A stretch of 42,500 nucleotides of DNA, from positions 84,314,541 through 84,357,040 of the forward strand of contig CM060316.1 in assembly GCA_030674155.1 (NCBI GenBank), written 5' to 3'. A model generated the notes under the pieces. The model was given only the letters and a program-made list of their open reading frames with translations. It had not been told where the DNA came from and did not search any database. Each line of letters begins with the position of its first letter. The first letter of the stretch is position 1. Shown here one piece after another: positions 1-13,500 of this stretch. A program made the position numbers and the translations under genes. The DNA is from Stramonita haemastoma. Lineage: Eukaryota; Mollusca; Gastropoda; Neogastropoda; Muricidae.

Positions 1-353
1 GTATGTTTGTGTGCGTGTATGTGTGTATGCGCGCATGTATGTGTGTATGTTAGAGAGCACATGTGCATGCAAGTTTGCGCACACATAATACACATGAGTG
101 CATGCACACACATAAGTGTATACTTACACGCTCACCACACATCCACTTCTCATCACTTTATGTGAACAGACCTAAAATCAAACACAACACACACTTATAC
201 ACACACAAACACACACACACACTTACACACACACACAAAAACACCCACCCACCCACACAAACATCCCCCCCCCCCCCCTACACACACACAAAACATTCAA
301 CCCCACCCCCCACCCAACACCACCGACACACAATCCCCCCCCTCCACACTCAC

Positions 354-546
354 TTCTGCAGCTTGTCCAGCCTGGCAGCATCCGCCTCCTGCTGGAGGGT
401 GGAGGCCAGCTTCCCCTGGGCCATGTCTGCCCGCAGCGTGGACGTCGTCTCCATCTCCTGCTGCAGCAGCGCCTGCAGCGACCGGTTCTGCTGCTCCACC
501 TCGTCCTTACGCACCATCATCGCCACCACCGCCTGCCGCAGCTCGT
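354..546 (-). CDS. SNX29: SNX29 exon 11 (first coiled coil), last exon in window
   Basis: This 193-base GC-rich exon encodes [20 protein letters not shown] then [20 protein letters not shown] and a further Gln/Ala/Leu-rich coil to KLQ. ELRQATVAMMNRKDE-type sequence is diagnostic of SNX29. The acceptor CTGTCCACAG is preceded within about 30 bases by a SINE tail, and the donor is AA/GTGAGT. The rest of the coil and the PX domain must continue beyond base 1. Confidence 0.94.
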
Positions 547-1337
547 CTGTGGACAGAATGCGCAGATTATATATTTTTATTATTTTATACCACTTTATGT
601 CACAGCAGATTTTCCTCTGCGTGAAATTTGGGCTGCTCTCCCCGGATAGCGCGTCACCACATTGCAGGCTACCCAATTTTTTTCACCCCTCAGGGATGGT
701 GTCTAACACGACACCTTTGTGACACCTGGTTTTTTTAATAATAATTTTGTATCTGCCCTACCACACGATGACCTCTTTCCAAAAGGCGAACGGCATTAAG
801 TGTCCTAAAGTTCTGGTGCGTTCGCACCACAAACCTCGGTTTATATTCGATCCAAGACTTGACATTCAGTTCGATTTTCGTCAAACTGGAAGAAAGGCGA
901 CTGGTACAACCCAGAAACTCACAGGTTTAACATATTGCAGCGACGTTTAACCATCCTGCCAGCACCTCCTGATGATGAGGAACACAGCTGTCTTTTTTTT
1001 TTTTTTTTTTGAACACAGCTTGTCAGTTTCTCCCCACTTTCAGCTCCTCTCAGCTGCTATTATCCTATCCCATCCCAGCCCTGCCCAAATGTGGCCAGCT
1101 GGTGCCTAATTATAGCAGGAGCTGAACCACACATGGACTAGGTAAAAGGAAGGAGTGTCCTAAATTTAGCCTTTCTTGACTAGGCCTTACTGAGTGATGT
1201 TGGTTTGTGCACGTGGGAAGATAGGGAAATGGGTGAAAGAGCGTAATTATTTCTTGTAATGGCACAGTGTACATTTTATCAGGTCTTCTATTATAATGTA
1301 AACTTACTTTTCATGTTTGTACTATTGGCGGTTATAA

Positions 1338-1386
<49 letters not shown>

Positions 1387-1389
1387 GTG

Positions 1390-1420
<31 letters not shown>

Positions 1421-1950
1421 TGTTGTCAATATCTGTATTGTATTGTATACCACTGTTAAGTAACAGCAGATTTCTCTGTGTGAAATTCGGCTGCTCTCCC
1501 CAGGGAGAGCGTGTTGCCACAAAAGTAGTGTTACCCATGACATTTTTTCCAGTCTGCAACTGTATTTGTTTTCCTATTAGAGTGGATTTTATCTACAGAA
1601 TTTTGCTAGGGCTAACTCCCTTTTTGCCATGGGTTCTTTTACAAGCACTAATTAATTATGTGTAACACACAGGATCTTGGTATATCATCTCATTCGAAAG
1701 ACTAGTACCCAGACCACTCATGGCGAAACCAGACTTTTTGCTTTTTAGGCAGGTGCATTGTGTATCTTTATCTCTATAGTTTATCACATGTTTCGTTTTG
1801 ATTATAATACATGTGTGACTCAAAATTTCTCTGTAACTGAAGTAACAAAGCATTTCTGTGTCTTGAGTCTTGATCATAAACAGCCTACATAGATGACTCT
1901 TTAAACATTTTTTTTATACTTCATATAGGGAATACAACTGAATAACCCCC

Positions 1951-1981
<31 letters not shown>

Positions 1982-3471
1982 CCCACTTAAACTACATCAA
2001 AGGAAAAAAAAAATTCACTCAAACAACAGCACAAACAATATAACTAACCAATCAATTCACGCACCAGCCAACACATCAACCAACAAACCAAACTGCTTGC
2101 TGCTAACTGGCTAACCAGCAAACCATCAACAAAATGACCAAACAGGAATCAGCAAAAGATTTCACTGACCATGGGACATATTTTGATGCGAGTGTTCTGA
2201 CATCAGTGTAGATACGCCACCATCCCCATCAGTTCTGGCACTGACAACAGTTGAAAAATCATCAGTTCACACACACTGATGAGTGAAGACAGTTCAAGGA
2301 AGGATAGACATAGAGAAGATTCATTTTAATATAAGATACATTTCAGATATACTGCATTACTTCAATATCTTCCCCATATATACATTACTGCCCTGACTTA
2401 TCTCTGTAATGTTTATGCACAGACATGAAAATGTTCTGTAAGTCTACACTTCTGCATACATGCAAAATAAAGTTCTATGAACTAATGCATAGAGATTATT
2501 CTTTCTAGTTACCTTTTTTTTTTTAAAGCTCAACACAGTCATGTAAGCTGCACATTACTGGACAAAATACTGAAATCATCAGATTAATTCCCCCCCCCCT
2601 TAAAAAAAAAAACACCAACAAAAACTTCAAAACCAAACAACCCACCACCACCCATCACCCTTAAAAAGCATTCAAAACAAAACTAAATATTGTTATAGCT
2701 TTCTTTTCAGCAATTGACATGCTTTATATGAAAATCACAAGATGTCTCATTTCAATGGTCTCAGGATTTTACAAAAAAAATTCATCTGTTGAATCAAACT
2801 GCCTCTTAGTCCGTTTAAAAAGGAACAAAAAAAAAAGATTAATTTTTCCAACTTCACAACTCATCACCCGACTTCTCTAAGACAGAATATTGGCTGAATA
2901 TGGCTTTGTGAAGTATCAACATACAAAAGAAGAGGACACATATTGCAATATATGATCCCTACTTAATACTTCCAACAAGGAAATGCTCAATTCATCCTTT
3001 AGACACACACACACAAAACCCCTTAGCACTTTTATCAGCAACATACATAATAGCTATACCCAAAACACAAGCACCAATATCACTATCTGAAATATCTCTT
3101 TAAAAAAACAACACACAACCACATAGCAAACACCCACTTCATCAAATCACACCCTCTTCTCAACATCCTTTTCTTCCCTAGCACTGCAACCACTCCAAAG
3201 GCTGTTAAGACCTTCCAGGGCTCTATAAACACACTTCATTCCTTCATTCGCTCAAGAAAGAAATCTACTCCTCCCTCAGTTGATTTTCACATGACTTCAG
3301 CCATTCTGTTGTTACCTGTCAAAGCCCTTCTGTGCCACAGCCAATGCTAATACGGCAGAGCCCATGTCCCCATGGGAAAACATGGATGCTTCTGATGAAA
3401 TGTCTGAAACATAATGTGTATATATGCAAGGTAAGAGCTTAGGTTTCCCTGAATCAATAGAATGCACTGTG

Positions 3472-3568
<97 letters not shown>

Positions 3569-6500
3569 ACACATGTGCATGTGTGTGTGTGTATGTGAAA
3601 GTTGTGCTAATTAATTTATGTACATGCGTGCATATGTGCTTGCATGTGAGCTTTTAAATATAAATATGTGTACTTTAGGGGGTGGGTGGTGTTTTTCTTT
3701 TTACTTATGATAAGAAAATACATAAAAAATACACAAAAACTGAAAACAAAAGTTTTAGTATGACAAAAAAAAAAAAAAAAAAGAATCAAAGGTTTCACTT
3801 TTTAACAACAACAAAAATTACTCACATATGTGTATGTTCCTTTTTATTTTTTATTTATATATATATACTCTTTCTGCATTTTAAAGATTTTCCTTTCACT
3901 TTCTCAAACAGACAAAATCTCAGAATACTGTCTTTTCAACGCCCCCCCCCCCCCCCCCGAAAACAATGACCACACCAAAAACAAAAAAGAAAAACAGATA
4001 TATTCTTTTCTTTCAAAAGCAAAAATGGACAAAAGCACACACACACAAAATTAAACACAGCATGTACCAACCCCTCCCCCCCCCCCCAAAAAAAAATCTA
4101 GCCGAATCAAACTTTAAACTATTCAACAAAAAACCAAACAACTTAACGAACAATCAAACAAAATACATTAAAAACACACACACACACAAAAAAAACTAAC
4201 TTAACTCTTTCATTCCCCAATTTACAGTTGCTATTGCTTCCCTTTATTCCCAGCTTCCTCTTGTCTGTTTCTTCCCTTCATTCCCGGATTTACAGACCAA
4301 AATACTTAGCATAATGGGGTACTTACTTTACAGACTTACGGCAGTAGCCCATATTACATGAACCAAAGAATGTCATATATCATTGTGTAGGAAATTGATG
4401 TGAGATGGTGTTGGTGACCATGTTGACACTTCACAGTAACATGACAGGTGACACAGGTGTAAAACAGGTAAGTTGACAGTAAAAAACCAGGTATGCCATC
4501 ATGCACTCCATGCAGATCAGTATTTTTCTAGCCAGTTGTATGTTTCGTGCTTGTACTCACCAACTGATGCCTCATGAACATCCCCTTGCATTGTTTATGC
4601 GAATAGTCCATGAGAACTGTCTCCATTGTCACCATGATTGTCCCCAACACATCAACAGTTTATTCTCTTTTTTGTAGACTGTGTATGACTACCACACACT
4701 AATAAAGAGAGCAAGCCCCACACTATTTTGCACACTTTTTATATACAGATAGTATTTACATGTTCTCTAAGTACATATGTCTGCCCTTCTGTCCAAGTAT
4801 CACATGATATGTCACACACAGGTGACACATGTATGATACACCTTGATCAAAATCCGAATTCTCTCCACCTTCCATTTTCACAGCCAAGAAATAAGCCACA
4901 TCTTCACACACACTCTTACACTCATTCTAAAACCAACTAATTTCTCAAGCGACTACTTTCTCACGAGTGGGGGGGGGGGGGAGGGGGGGGTAGAGAGGGG
5001 GGGTGAGAGCTGGAAGACCAATGCTGGAACTGCATTCCATTCACAGCTACTACTACATAGACTGGGTAGTGGCTGAAGGGGCAAGATGCTGACAGGTCAA
5101 GATTAATGAGGGAGGGGGGGGGGAGGGGAGGAGGAAGGGAGGCTGCCCAGCCTGGAATTTCTTACATAAACAAAGACCCGTTAGTGACTGACAACTGATA
5201 AGCAACTAACGGGAAGAACAGAGCGCTCCCTGCTGAGCCCGGTTTACCGGGCTGTGGGAAGGAAGGGTGTTTGTTAGTGGAGACCGGTATACCGGGCGCT
5301 GGGATGGAAAGGAAGAAAAGTTTGCAGACCGGTAAACCGGGCTGTGGGAATGAAAGAATTAATAAAACAAGCTTAATAATAAAAAAAAACAACCAAACCA
5401 TTATAAAACGAACCCCTCACCTGAATGTATGCCATCAGGTACTAAGGATGAGCTCCGCGACTGAAGATGACTATCACTGACTGGTCCACTGTCTCTCACC
5501 GGCACCATAAAACTGTTTCTGACAAACAAGAAAGGAAAGCAGTGAAATCTTCAGACATTAAAAACTATTGTTATCACTGACAATGATGGCGGAATTTTGG
5601 CCGATATGAAATGATGACGAAAATCTAGATTCAAAATTGACTTTTTTTTTTTTTTTTTCTTTTTCTCAGCTACAACTCTGAGGTTCACCAAGGGTGAGAT
5701 TTATTTATTTATATTTATTTATTCTTTTATATTGAGGATAATGGAATAAGCACTCAAGTGCTTTTTTTTCACATCCAGTCCCTGTGTGTATGCAGTTTTG
5801 TAAATGTCATCAGTTCCCACCGGCACATGATGGCCTTCTCTTACGAAAGGTAGAACAGGATTTAAAGTGTGCGCAAGATGTTCTGCATGCATTCACACAC
5901 GGGGCCTCGGTTTATAGTCTCATCTGAAGGACTTTGGGGAAGAGTGGAGTCAGTACTGATGTTAACGATCCAGGAGAAAAATCCCCTTGAACGGGAATCA
6001 AACCTGGGTCGTCAAATTGCGAGTGCAATGTTCTGACCACTAGGCTGTCCCGTCAGTGAGATTTTGCATATGTGACTGTTTGTCCACCATAGAAGTAGCT
6101 GTATTCTGACTTTGGCATAAACTATACATCAACTATGGGTTTCAGGATTTATTTGTTGAAAAGCACTGTTATCACATCTGATTGAGTGGAGATTTTTGTG
6201 TTATATCAATCCTTCCTTACCTTCCTCCTTTCATTTATAAATCCACAGGAAAACATCAGCTCTACACAAAATCATATGAAACATCTCTACAGCAACTGAG
6301 GAACTAAAAAAAAAAGTTTTGCCCCCACACAAATATCATATGTAAAACAACTCTACAGTAACTATGAAACTGGAAAAAAACAAAAAGGAAAGATAAGAGA
6401 TTTTTTGATTTAAAATTTTAATTTTTTTTTTTGAAAGATAAGAGATGTATATATACCCGATGTCTCCATCAAAAGAGGTGATGGAACCTGGCTGGACAGG

Positions 6501-9500
6501 TTGGAGCCATTATCCACGGAGCCGGCAGAGATGAGGGAGGGCGTGCTGATGATGCTGGCCTGTTTCTGCAGTAACGACTCTGCTCCATTCCTCTCCCTCA
6601 GGATGCTGCTTGCCTCCTGCCATGTCTCTGTTTGGTGAGAAAGTTCAAGCCACAGATAAATTCATGTGCTTTGAGTGTGATATGCTTGACAGAATACACA
6701 ATCGTAACTATACTTCAGCACATCGGTCAAAACAAAGGATATGGCCCACGAATGACACAGTCATATAACTAATCCATTTCCATATGCAAGTAGATTTAAA
6801 TATATCATGCAAATCACATGTATGTTCTCCCCTCTGGGAATGCCGGGGGCCTATCAGTAGAATAGCTTCCCCACCTTCTGGGAATTCTGTGCTAGGAAAT
6901 CCCTTTTTTTTTTCTTTTTTTTTTATCCCACTCTTTGATTCTACCTTCTTTCATTTCTCCCGATCACCTCCTTTGTGTTCATCATTTTCTACCTTCTTGG
7001 TCCATTCTTCTGCCTTTTTCCCAGAAAGACTTAAAACACAAACTGAAGTTGCATGTTTAAGCTAAACTTGCTAAACCTGATTTATCAGGTGCTTAACAGC
7101 AGAGTGATGCATTTTCACTGGTATGACAGACAGCAATAGTTGCTGTATGAGGGTTCGATGAAGAAGAACACACGTGTTCAAAACTGACTGGTCCATGTTC
7201 TGAACTGAAAAGGCCGATGGGCTGTTGAAAACCATCACTCACCAGGTGTGCTGCCAGGATATGAAGCAGTATTACTGGTGCTGGTGAGGTACTGTGTATC
7301 ACTGAAGGCACTGTTGGCTGGCTTATTGCTGGCACCAAGTTTACGTGGCCGTGGTTCAGATTTGTCCTCGTCAAAGCTCACTACATTGGCCACTTTCTTC
7401 TTTTTCTTCTTCTCCTTCCTCTTTTACTGAAACCAGGTCAAAACATACAGTGAGTGTAACCTGGAAAAAGTCATATGTCATCAACACAGTCAGACATGAA
7501 AGAACGTTCGTTTTCAATCATATACAGCTTTGTGACATTAGATGTGTTCAGTCTGTACAGTATTATGACTTTCACTTTCAAATACAGAGAACCATGTGAC
7601 CAAAGATATATTCAGTGTTGACAATATCACAACTTGCATTTCCAACTAAGCACAGCAAATGGAGAAAGAGGATCATGTCACTATTACTGGGGGCACTGAA
7701 CTCAGTGATGCCAAAAGCTGCATACTTCACATATACCGTAAAATCCCTAGCATACGCCCACCCCCCTGTGCACTGATTTAGGGCAAAATTGGGGAATGGG
7801 CGTTTGCTAGGGATAGACCCCTTTGCACAAAGTAATTTTTGTGCTCAACCGTGTAATTGAGTGATCCAGATACTGGAGGGCTTCCAATTTGAAAGATACA
7901 GTGTAAGACTGTCGCTTAGGCATTTTGCAAAAATAGCACAAAGAGATTCAAGAACCAGCTTCCGGCCATCTGGAAGCGTCATCGAAGTACCGGTATGTCA
8001 CTGACAGACAAAAGATGTCAGTGGAAAAAGCATGACGTAATTTTAATTCACTTTGTTGGGGATGGGTGGGAGTGAGGATGGGGGACAAAGAATATGAAAA
8101 AAAGGAAAGAAACACGAAAAGGTAAAGAAGGGGAAAAGATGACTTTTAGAACAGTCTGCACAAATCCTAGTGTAAGTGAGCCTAGTCTCTGAAAAAAGCA
8201 AAGGGGGGGCGTTTGCTAGGTAGTTACCCCTGTGCACAACTTTTGGCCCAAAGTGGGGGGGTGGGCGTTTGCTAGATGGTGGGCTTATGCTAGGAATTTT
8301 ACGGTATTAAACATATAATTTCTACAATATTTACAAAACTCCATACACACGGGGATTGGATGAAAAAAAAAAAAGCACATGAGTGCTTATTCCATTTTTA
8401 AAAGTTAAAGTCTATCCCTAGCCTAAGGCTCATCAGGCCAGTGCTTATCCCGGTTTCTATGGCGTTAAGCGACTGAGAGTCATAGACTCCCCCCTGGATA
8501 GGACGCCAGTCTATCACAGGGTTAACCCCCAATACAAGGTTGGTACCCCTTTTACACCTGGGTGGGGTGAGAAAATAGCCGTAAAGTGCCTTTTTCAAGG
8601 GCACAACGCTATAGCCGAAAGCTGGGATTGAAGCCGCAACCTTTAGATTACGAGTCCAACGCCCTAACCACTAGACTACAGCGGCGGCTTATTCCATTAT
8701 CCTCGATATAAAAGAATACAACAAATAAAATAAAATACTAACCAATGGGGGAGGAGTCATCAGCAATGACAGGTCGAGGTTCGTCATCTGCGGTGCCAGG
8801 AACACTGATGTCTCCCCCGGTGCTGACGGACAGTTTGCTGTGATACGGTCGGTTCAGCTCTGGCCGATCGATCATGATGGCAAACAGTACAGACCCCAAA
8901 CCTGGCAGATAAAAAAGCACAATATCAGAATCTGAATTATGGCATGAAATGTTTGCACAATGCCCATGGTCATGTCAGGTTTGTTATTTTTCAATCAAAC
9001 GATAAATAAATATACATGAAAGAAGACGTGTATATGTTATTTCCTCTCAGTGGAGATTGGTATTATCATATGTATTGTTGCGTTTGTTTTTCGGGGTTTT
9101 ATTTTTGTTTTTTTGTTTGTTTGTTTTGTTTTGTCTTGTTTTTTCTTTTCTTCCTCATAACATAAGTATGAATTGAAGTGTGGAGATAATGTAATCTGAC
9201 ATAAGTTGCTTATTGACATTTCATGGATTTTTTTATTATTTTTATTTATTTATTTATTTATTATTATTTTTTTTTTTTAAGTCTTAAATAATGGTTGGTG
9301 ACATTGTATTGATATAAGCTGTTGACACCATATGATTTTTTTTAAAAAAACAATTTTAAATGTGTGCATGCCCATATGTTTGTTATGTTATTCCACTCAG
9401 TGGTGATGGGTATTATCATATGGTATTGTTGCTTTAGTTGTTTTTTCTTTTCTTTCCTTCTAATATATAATCCGTGTGGATTGGTTTTTTGATGTTTTGG

Positions 9501-9545
9501 TCTGATTGTTTGTTTTTTGGTGGTTTTTTTTTTTTTTTTTTTGGT

Positions 9546-9581
<36 letters not shown>

Positions 9582-10209
9582 TTAAATAATGGTTGGTGAC
9601 ATTGTATTGATATAAGCTGTTCGACACCATATGATTAAAAAAATTTTTTTTTTTAAATGTGTGCATGCCCATATGTTTGTTATGTTATTCCACTCAGTGG
9701 TGATGGGTATTATCATATGGTATTGTTGCTTTAGTTGTTTTTTCTTTTCTTCCTTCTAATATATAATCCGTGTGGATTGGTTTTTTTGATGTTTTGGTTT
9801 GATTGTTTGTTTTTTGGTGTGTTTTTATGAGTTTTTTGTTTGATTGTTTGTTTTTGTTTTTCATTTGTTTGATTGTATGTTTGTTAGCGTATATGTTATT
9901 TCCTCTCAGTGATGATGGGTATTATCATAAGGTATCGTTGTGTTTGTTGTTTTTTCCTTATCTTCTTTTAAAAATATAAAGTATGAATTGAAGTATAGAG
10001 ATATTGTAATCTGACATAAATTGCTTATAGATTTTTTATTATTTTACTTATTTATTTTTAAAATTTTTTGTTGTTGTTGTATTTATTCATTTTAAAAAAA
10101 AATTGTTTTATTATTATTATTATTATTATTATTATCATTATTATTATTATTATTATCATTATTATTAAGTCTTAATGTTTTTTGGTTACATTGTAATTGA
10201 TATAAGCTG

Positions 10210-10288
<79 letters not shown>

Positions 10289-10384
10289 TGTTGGGGTTTT
10301 TTTTGACACTATATGATTTTTTAAAAAAGACTTTAAATGTGTGCATGTACCTACGAGTATACGAGCTGAGTGGAAGAGCGCAAA

Positions 10385-10464
<80 letters not shown>

Positions 10465-10468
10465 GCAC

Positions 10469-10541
<73 letters not shown>

Positions 10542-13500
10542 TGTGGGTGGGTGGGTGGGTGTATGTGCATATGTGTGTATGGCTTTCGAGTAGATTTTTA
10601 AAATATTTTTTTTATTTTTATTTATTTATTTTATTTATTTTATTTTCTCTTTTGGTTGTTGTTATAGTAGTTGCTTGTATTATTTATAGGCATAGTTTAT
10701 TTTAAAGTTGTTGAAATCATGTTAGCAAGTTAATGTTGGTGAAATGTTTGTTGTTGTTGTTTTAATTGTTTGTTTGCTTTTTCCCCTTTTCTTTCTTTCG
10801 TTGGTTTTTTTTTGTTTTGTTTGCTAGGGATTTTCTACTTTGTTTTTTGTTGGTTTTTTGTTTTGTTTAGGATTTGATTTTTGCTATTGTTTTGATTTTT
10901 TTTCTTTTCTTTTCTTTAGATAGATGGCTTGATGGAAAAAAGCAGATCGCTGCTTACTCAATGTACCATCTGGAAATAAAAATTTGATTGATTGATTGAT
11001 TGACGAAACAAAATAGAATGAAATGAAATAAACTAAAGTATCATTTAAAAAACCAATAAGTAGTATTAAGAAAAAATGGAATAAGATAAAATAATATACA
11101 ACAAAAAAGGCACTTTAAATACACAAAAGAAAACTGACAAAAATCTACCTTTGTTTATCGCCCCCCCCCCCCCCATCCTTTCTTAAAAAAAAGCAATTAT
11201 AATAAATCAAAAGAACAAATTTTACAATATAAAAAAAATACAAATAAACCACAAGAAATATATGTTTTATTGCAAACTATGCCACCACATAGTAAAAAAC
11301 ACTCTCTGCCAGTTATAGCCTCAGTGAATTACATGTTTGATAAATTTTCCATGGAAATAGTAGCTGTATTCTAAAACTATAGTGGCACTATTAGAAAAGA
11401 AGTTCTCACCAGCAGACATAGTTGGTAGCATACTGTTTCGTTCTTGGTCACACATAAAAGCCCATTCATGGTAGTACTGCCTGCAACACAGAAAATTTAA
11501 CTGTTACAGATATGACAATTCTCTGAGTTTATAAGTGCTAAAATCATTTTAAAAACAAAATCAATTGGCTAAAAAAAAAAATAATAAAAGGAAAGGTGAA
11601 TCTGTAATAAAGACTGGAAAAGAGTCTGGCTAAACCATGAATAGAAAATCAATCCATGTGATGTTATTAGAAAATGTAATGCGGAAGTAGCAGTAGCATC
11701 TTCCAACAAGCTATGATAGAATTTTGCTATCAAATGGAAATCAAAATCAGACGGGAAGAGGATGGGGATGTAGCATATCACCCTGGATGTGTGACTCTTG
11801 CTATGGTATAATTTTATAGGGACCGATAAGAGTTTTCAGCATGTGTTGGATCAGGACAGACACTAGACAAGTCTAAAATATTTTAATCATCCCATGAAGG
11901 TAACTATAACACATAGCTGATAGGAACACACCGGGACTGGATGTAAAAAAGCACATGACTGCTTATTCCATTATCCTCGAAATACAAGAATAAAGTAAAA
12001 GTAAGGAATCATGGTCTCAAAAAGACACAAGACTTAACACCAATGAATTGATTTATTGCAATACATGGCCTTTTCTGAGTGCTCACCTCAGAATGGCCTG
12101 ATGGTGAAAGCTCTGAGCACACTGCTGATTCAGGATACACAGCAGAATAAGACTGAGCCTGGTTGTATGTGGTGGAGTTGGACTAATCACTTAATCACTC
12201 ACACATGTCTTACATAATATATGCATATAAATCATATATGTATTACTTAACTATGGATATAAATCAGTATAAATGCATCATGTCAGTACATTATATATAC
12301 TGAACTGAAGAAAAAAAAGACAACTATAGGGATGTAAAGTCAGAAAGGTTGAACTTTTTTACCACCAAAACATGCACACAATGCAACGTCTGAGAAGATG
12401 AGTGTTTCTTGACACTTACTTGACCAGGTCCTCCTTCTCAATCAGCATGTGCATGTATCGCTCCAGCGAGTGTTCGTTCAGGCACGCTCGCAGCCACGCC
12501 CTCCCTCGTCCCATGTCGGTGCTGATCTGCTTCAGGGAATTAAACCGCTGAATTTCGTGCTTGGTCAGATGCTCCTTCACATACTGCCAGAACGCTGGGA
12601 AAAATTACAATCATAATTCAGATTAATTGCACTTCATTTTATCTCAATCACAAAACTTAAGTGACAAACATACATTCAGATATATAACCATTAGAGACAA
12701 CATCATGAAAGGGAACACTCCTGACCCAACAAAGTCTAGTACACCATCAAATGAAAAAAAACCCACCTAGGTATCAATACTTGGCTCTTTTCACTCCCTG
12801 AACAGTTTGTATGTGCAAACATTGAAAACAATTTCTACAAAAAACTCTTAAAAGTACAAGAAGGAATCGCAAACAAAAGCTAAAAAAAAACCATGAGTGT
12901 GTTGTTAGCTTTTGTAAAACATTTGAAACCTAACATTTTCAAAATAATGACAAACCAGCACCCCCCTTCCCCACCTAAATAATGACAAACTAACACCTTC
13001 CTCCCCAATAACCCCCCCCCCCCTCCAACAAAGAAACAAAAATGACAAAAATAAACAAACCATATTTCCATGTGTGAATAAATTACCTACCAGGTTCTGT
13101 TTCCAGCTGTTTTACATCAGACAGAAATTCTGTCATTTTCCCAAAACCAGCCTTCTCGTCACATGCCTGTATATAAAAAAAAAAATGAACATCAGATATG
13201 TCATAGACTCTCAATTACACACATAACTATAAGATGCTATATGATGTTGTTTGTTCCTGGGTAGCAAAGAGAAATCTGTCTACTATAATCAGGAAATATT
13301 CTGGCAAAGAATAAATATTATCTGTTGTGTGGGTATGCACAAGTACACAGCATTCCACTACCTATTTGTCACATTTAATGTCTAACAGTTGCTATAGCCT
13401 GTGGATCTATTAAGTCCTGGCTTCAAATCTTGGCAGCAGCACCTGGTGAATTAAGGGTGGGGATTTTTAAGATATCTCAGGTCAAAAGTGCACGCTGCCA

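Noticed and set aside
5162..5401. 79-codon minus-strand frame with FPQPG-type repeats as an extra SNX29 exon
   Set aside because: The repeats reflect the 45-bp DNA palindrome array. No matching acceptor/donor pair in phase was found, and the family has no such segment.
10172..10601. Long reading frames of Cys-Val or Thr-His repeats
   Set aside because: These are translations of GT/CA microsatellites. The same applies at 1259-1560, 3312-3657, 20881-21169 and 24495-24924.
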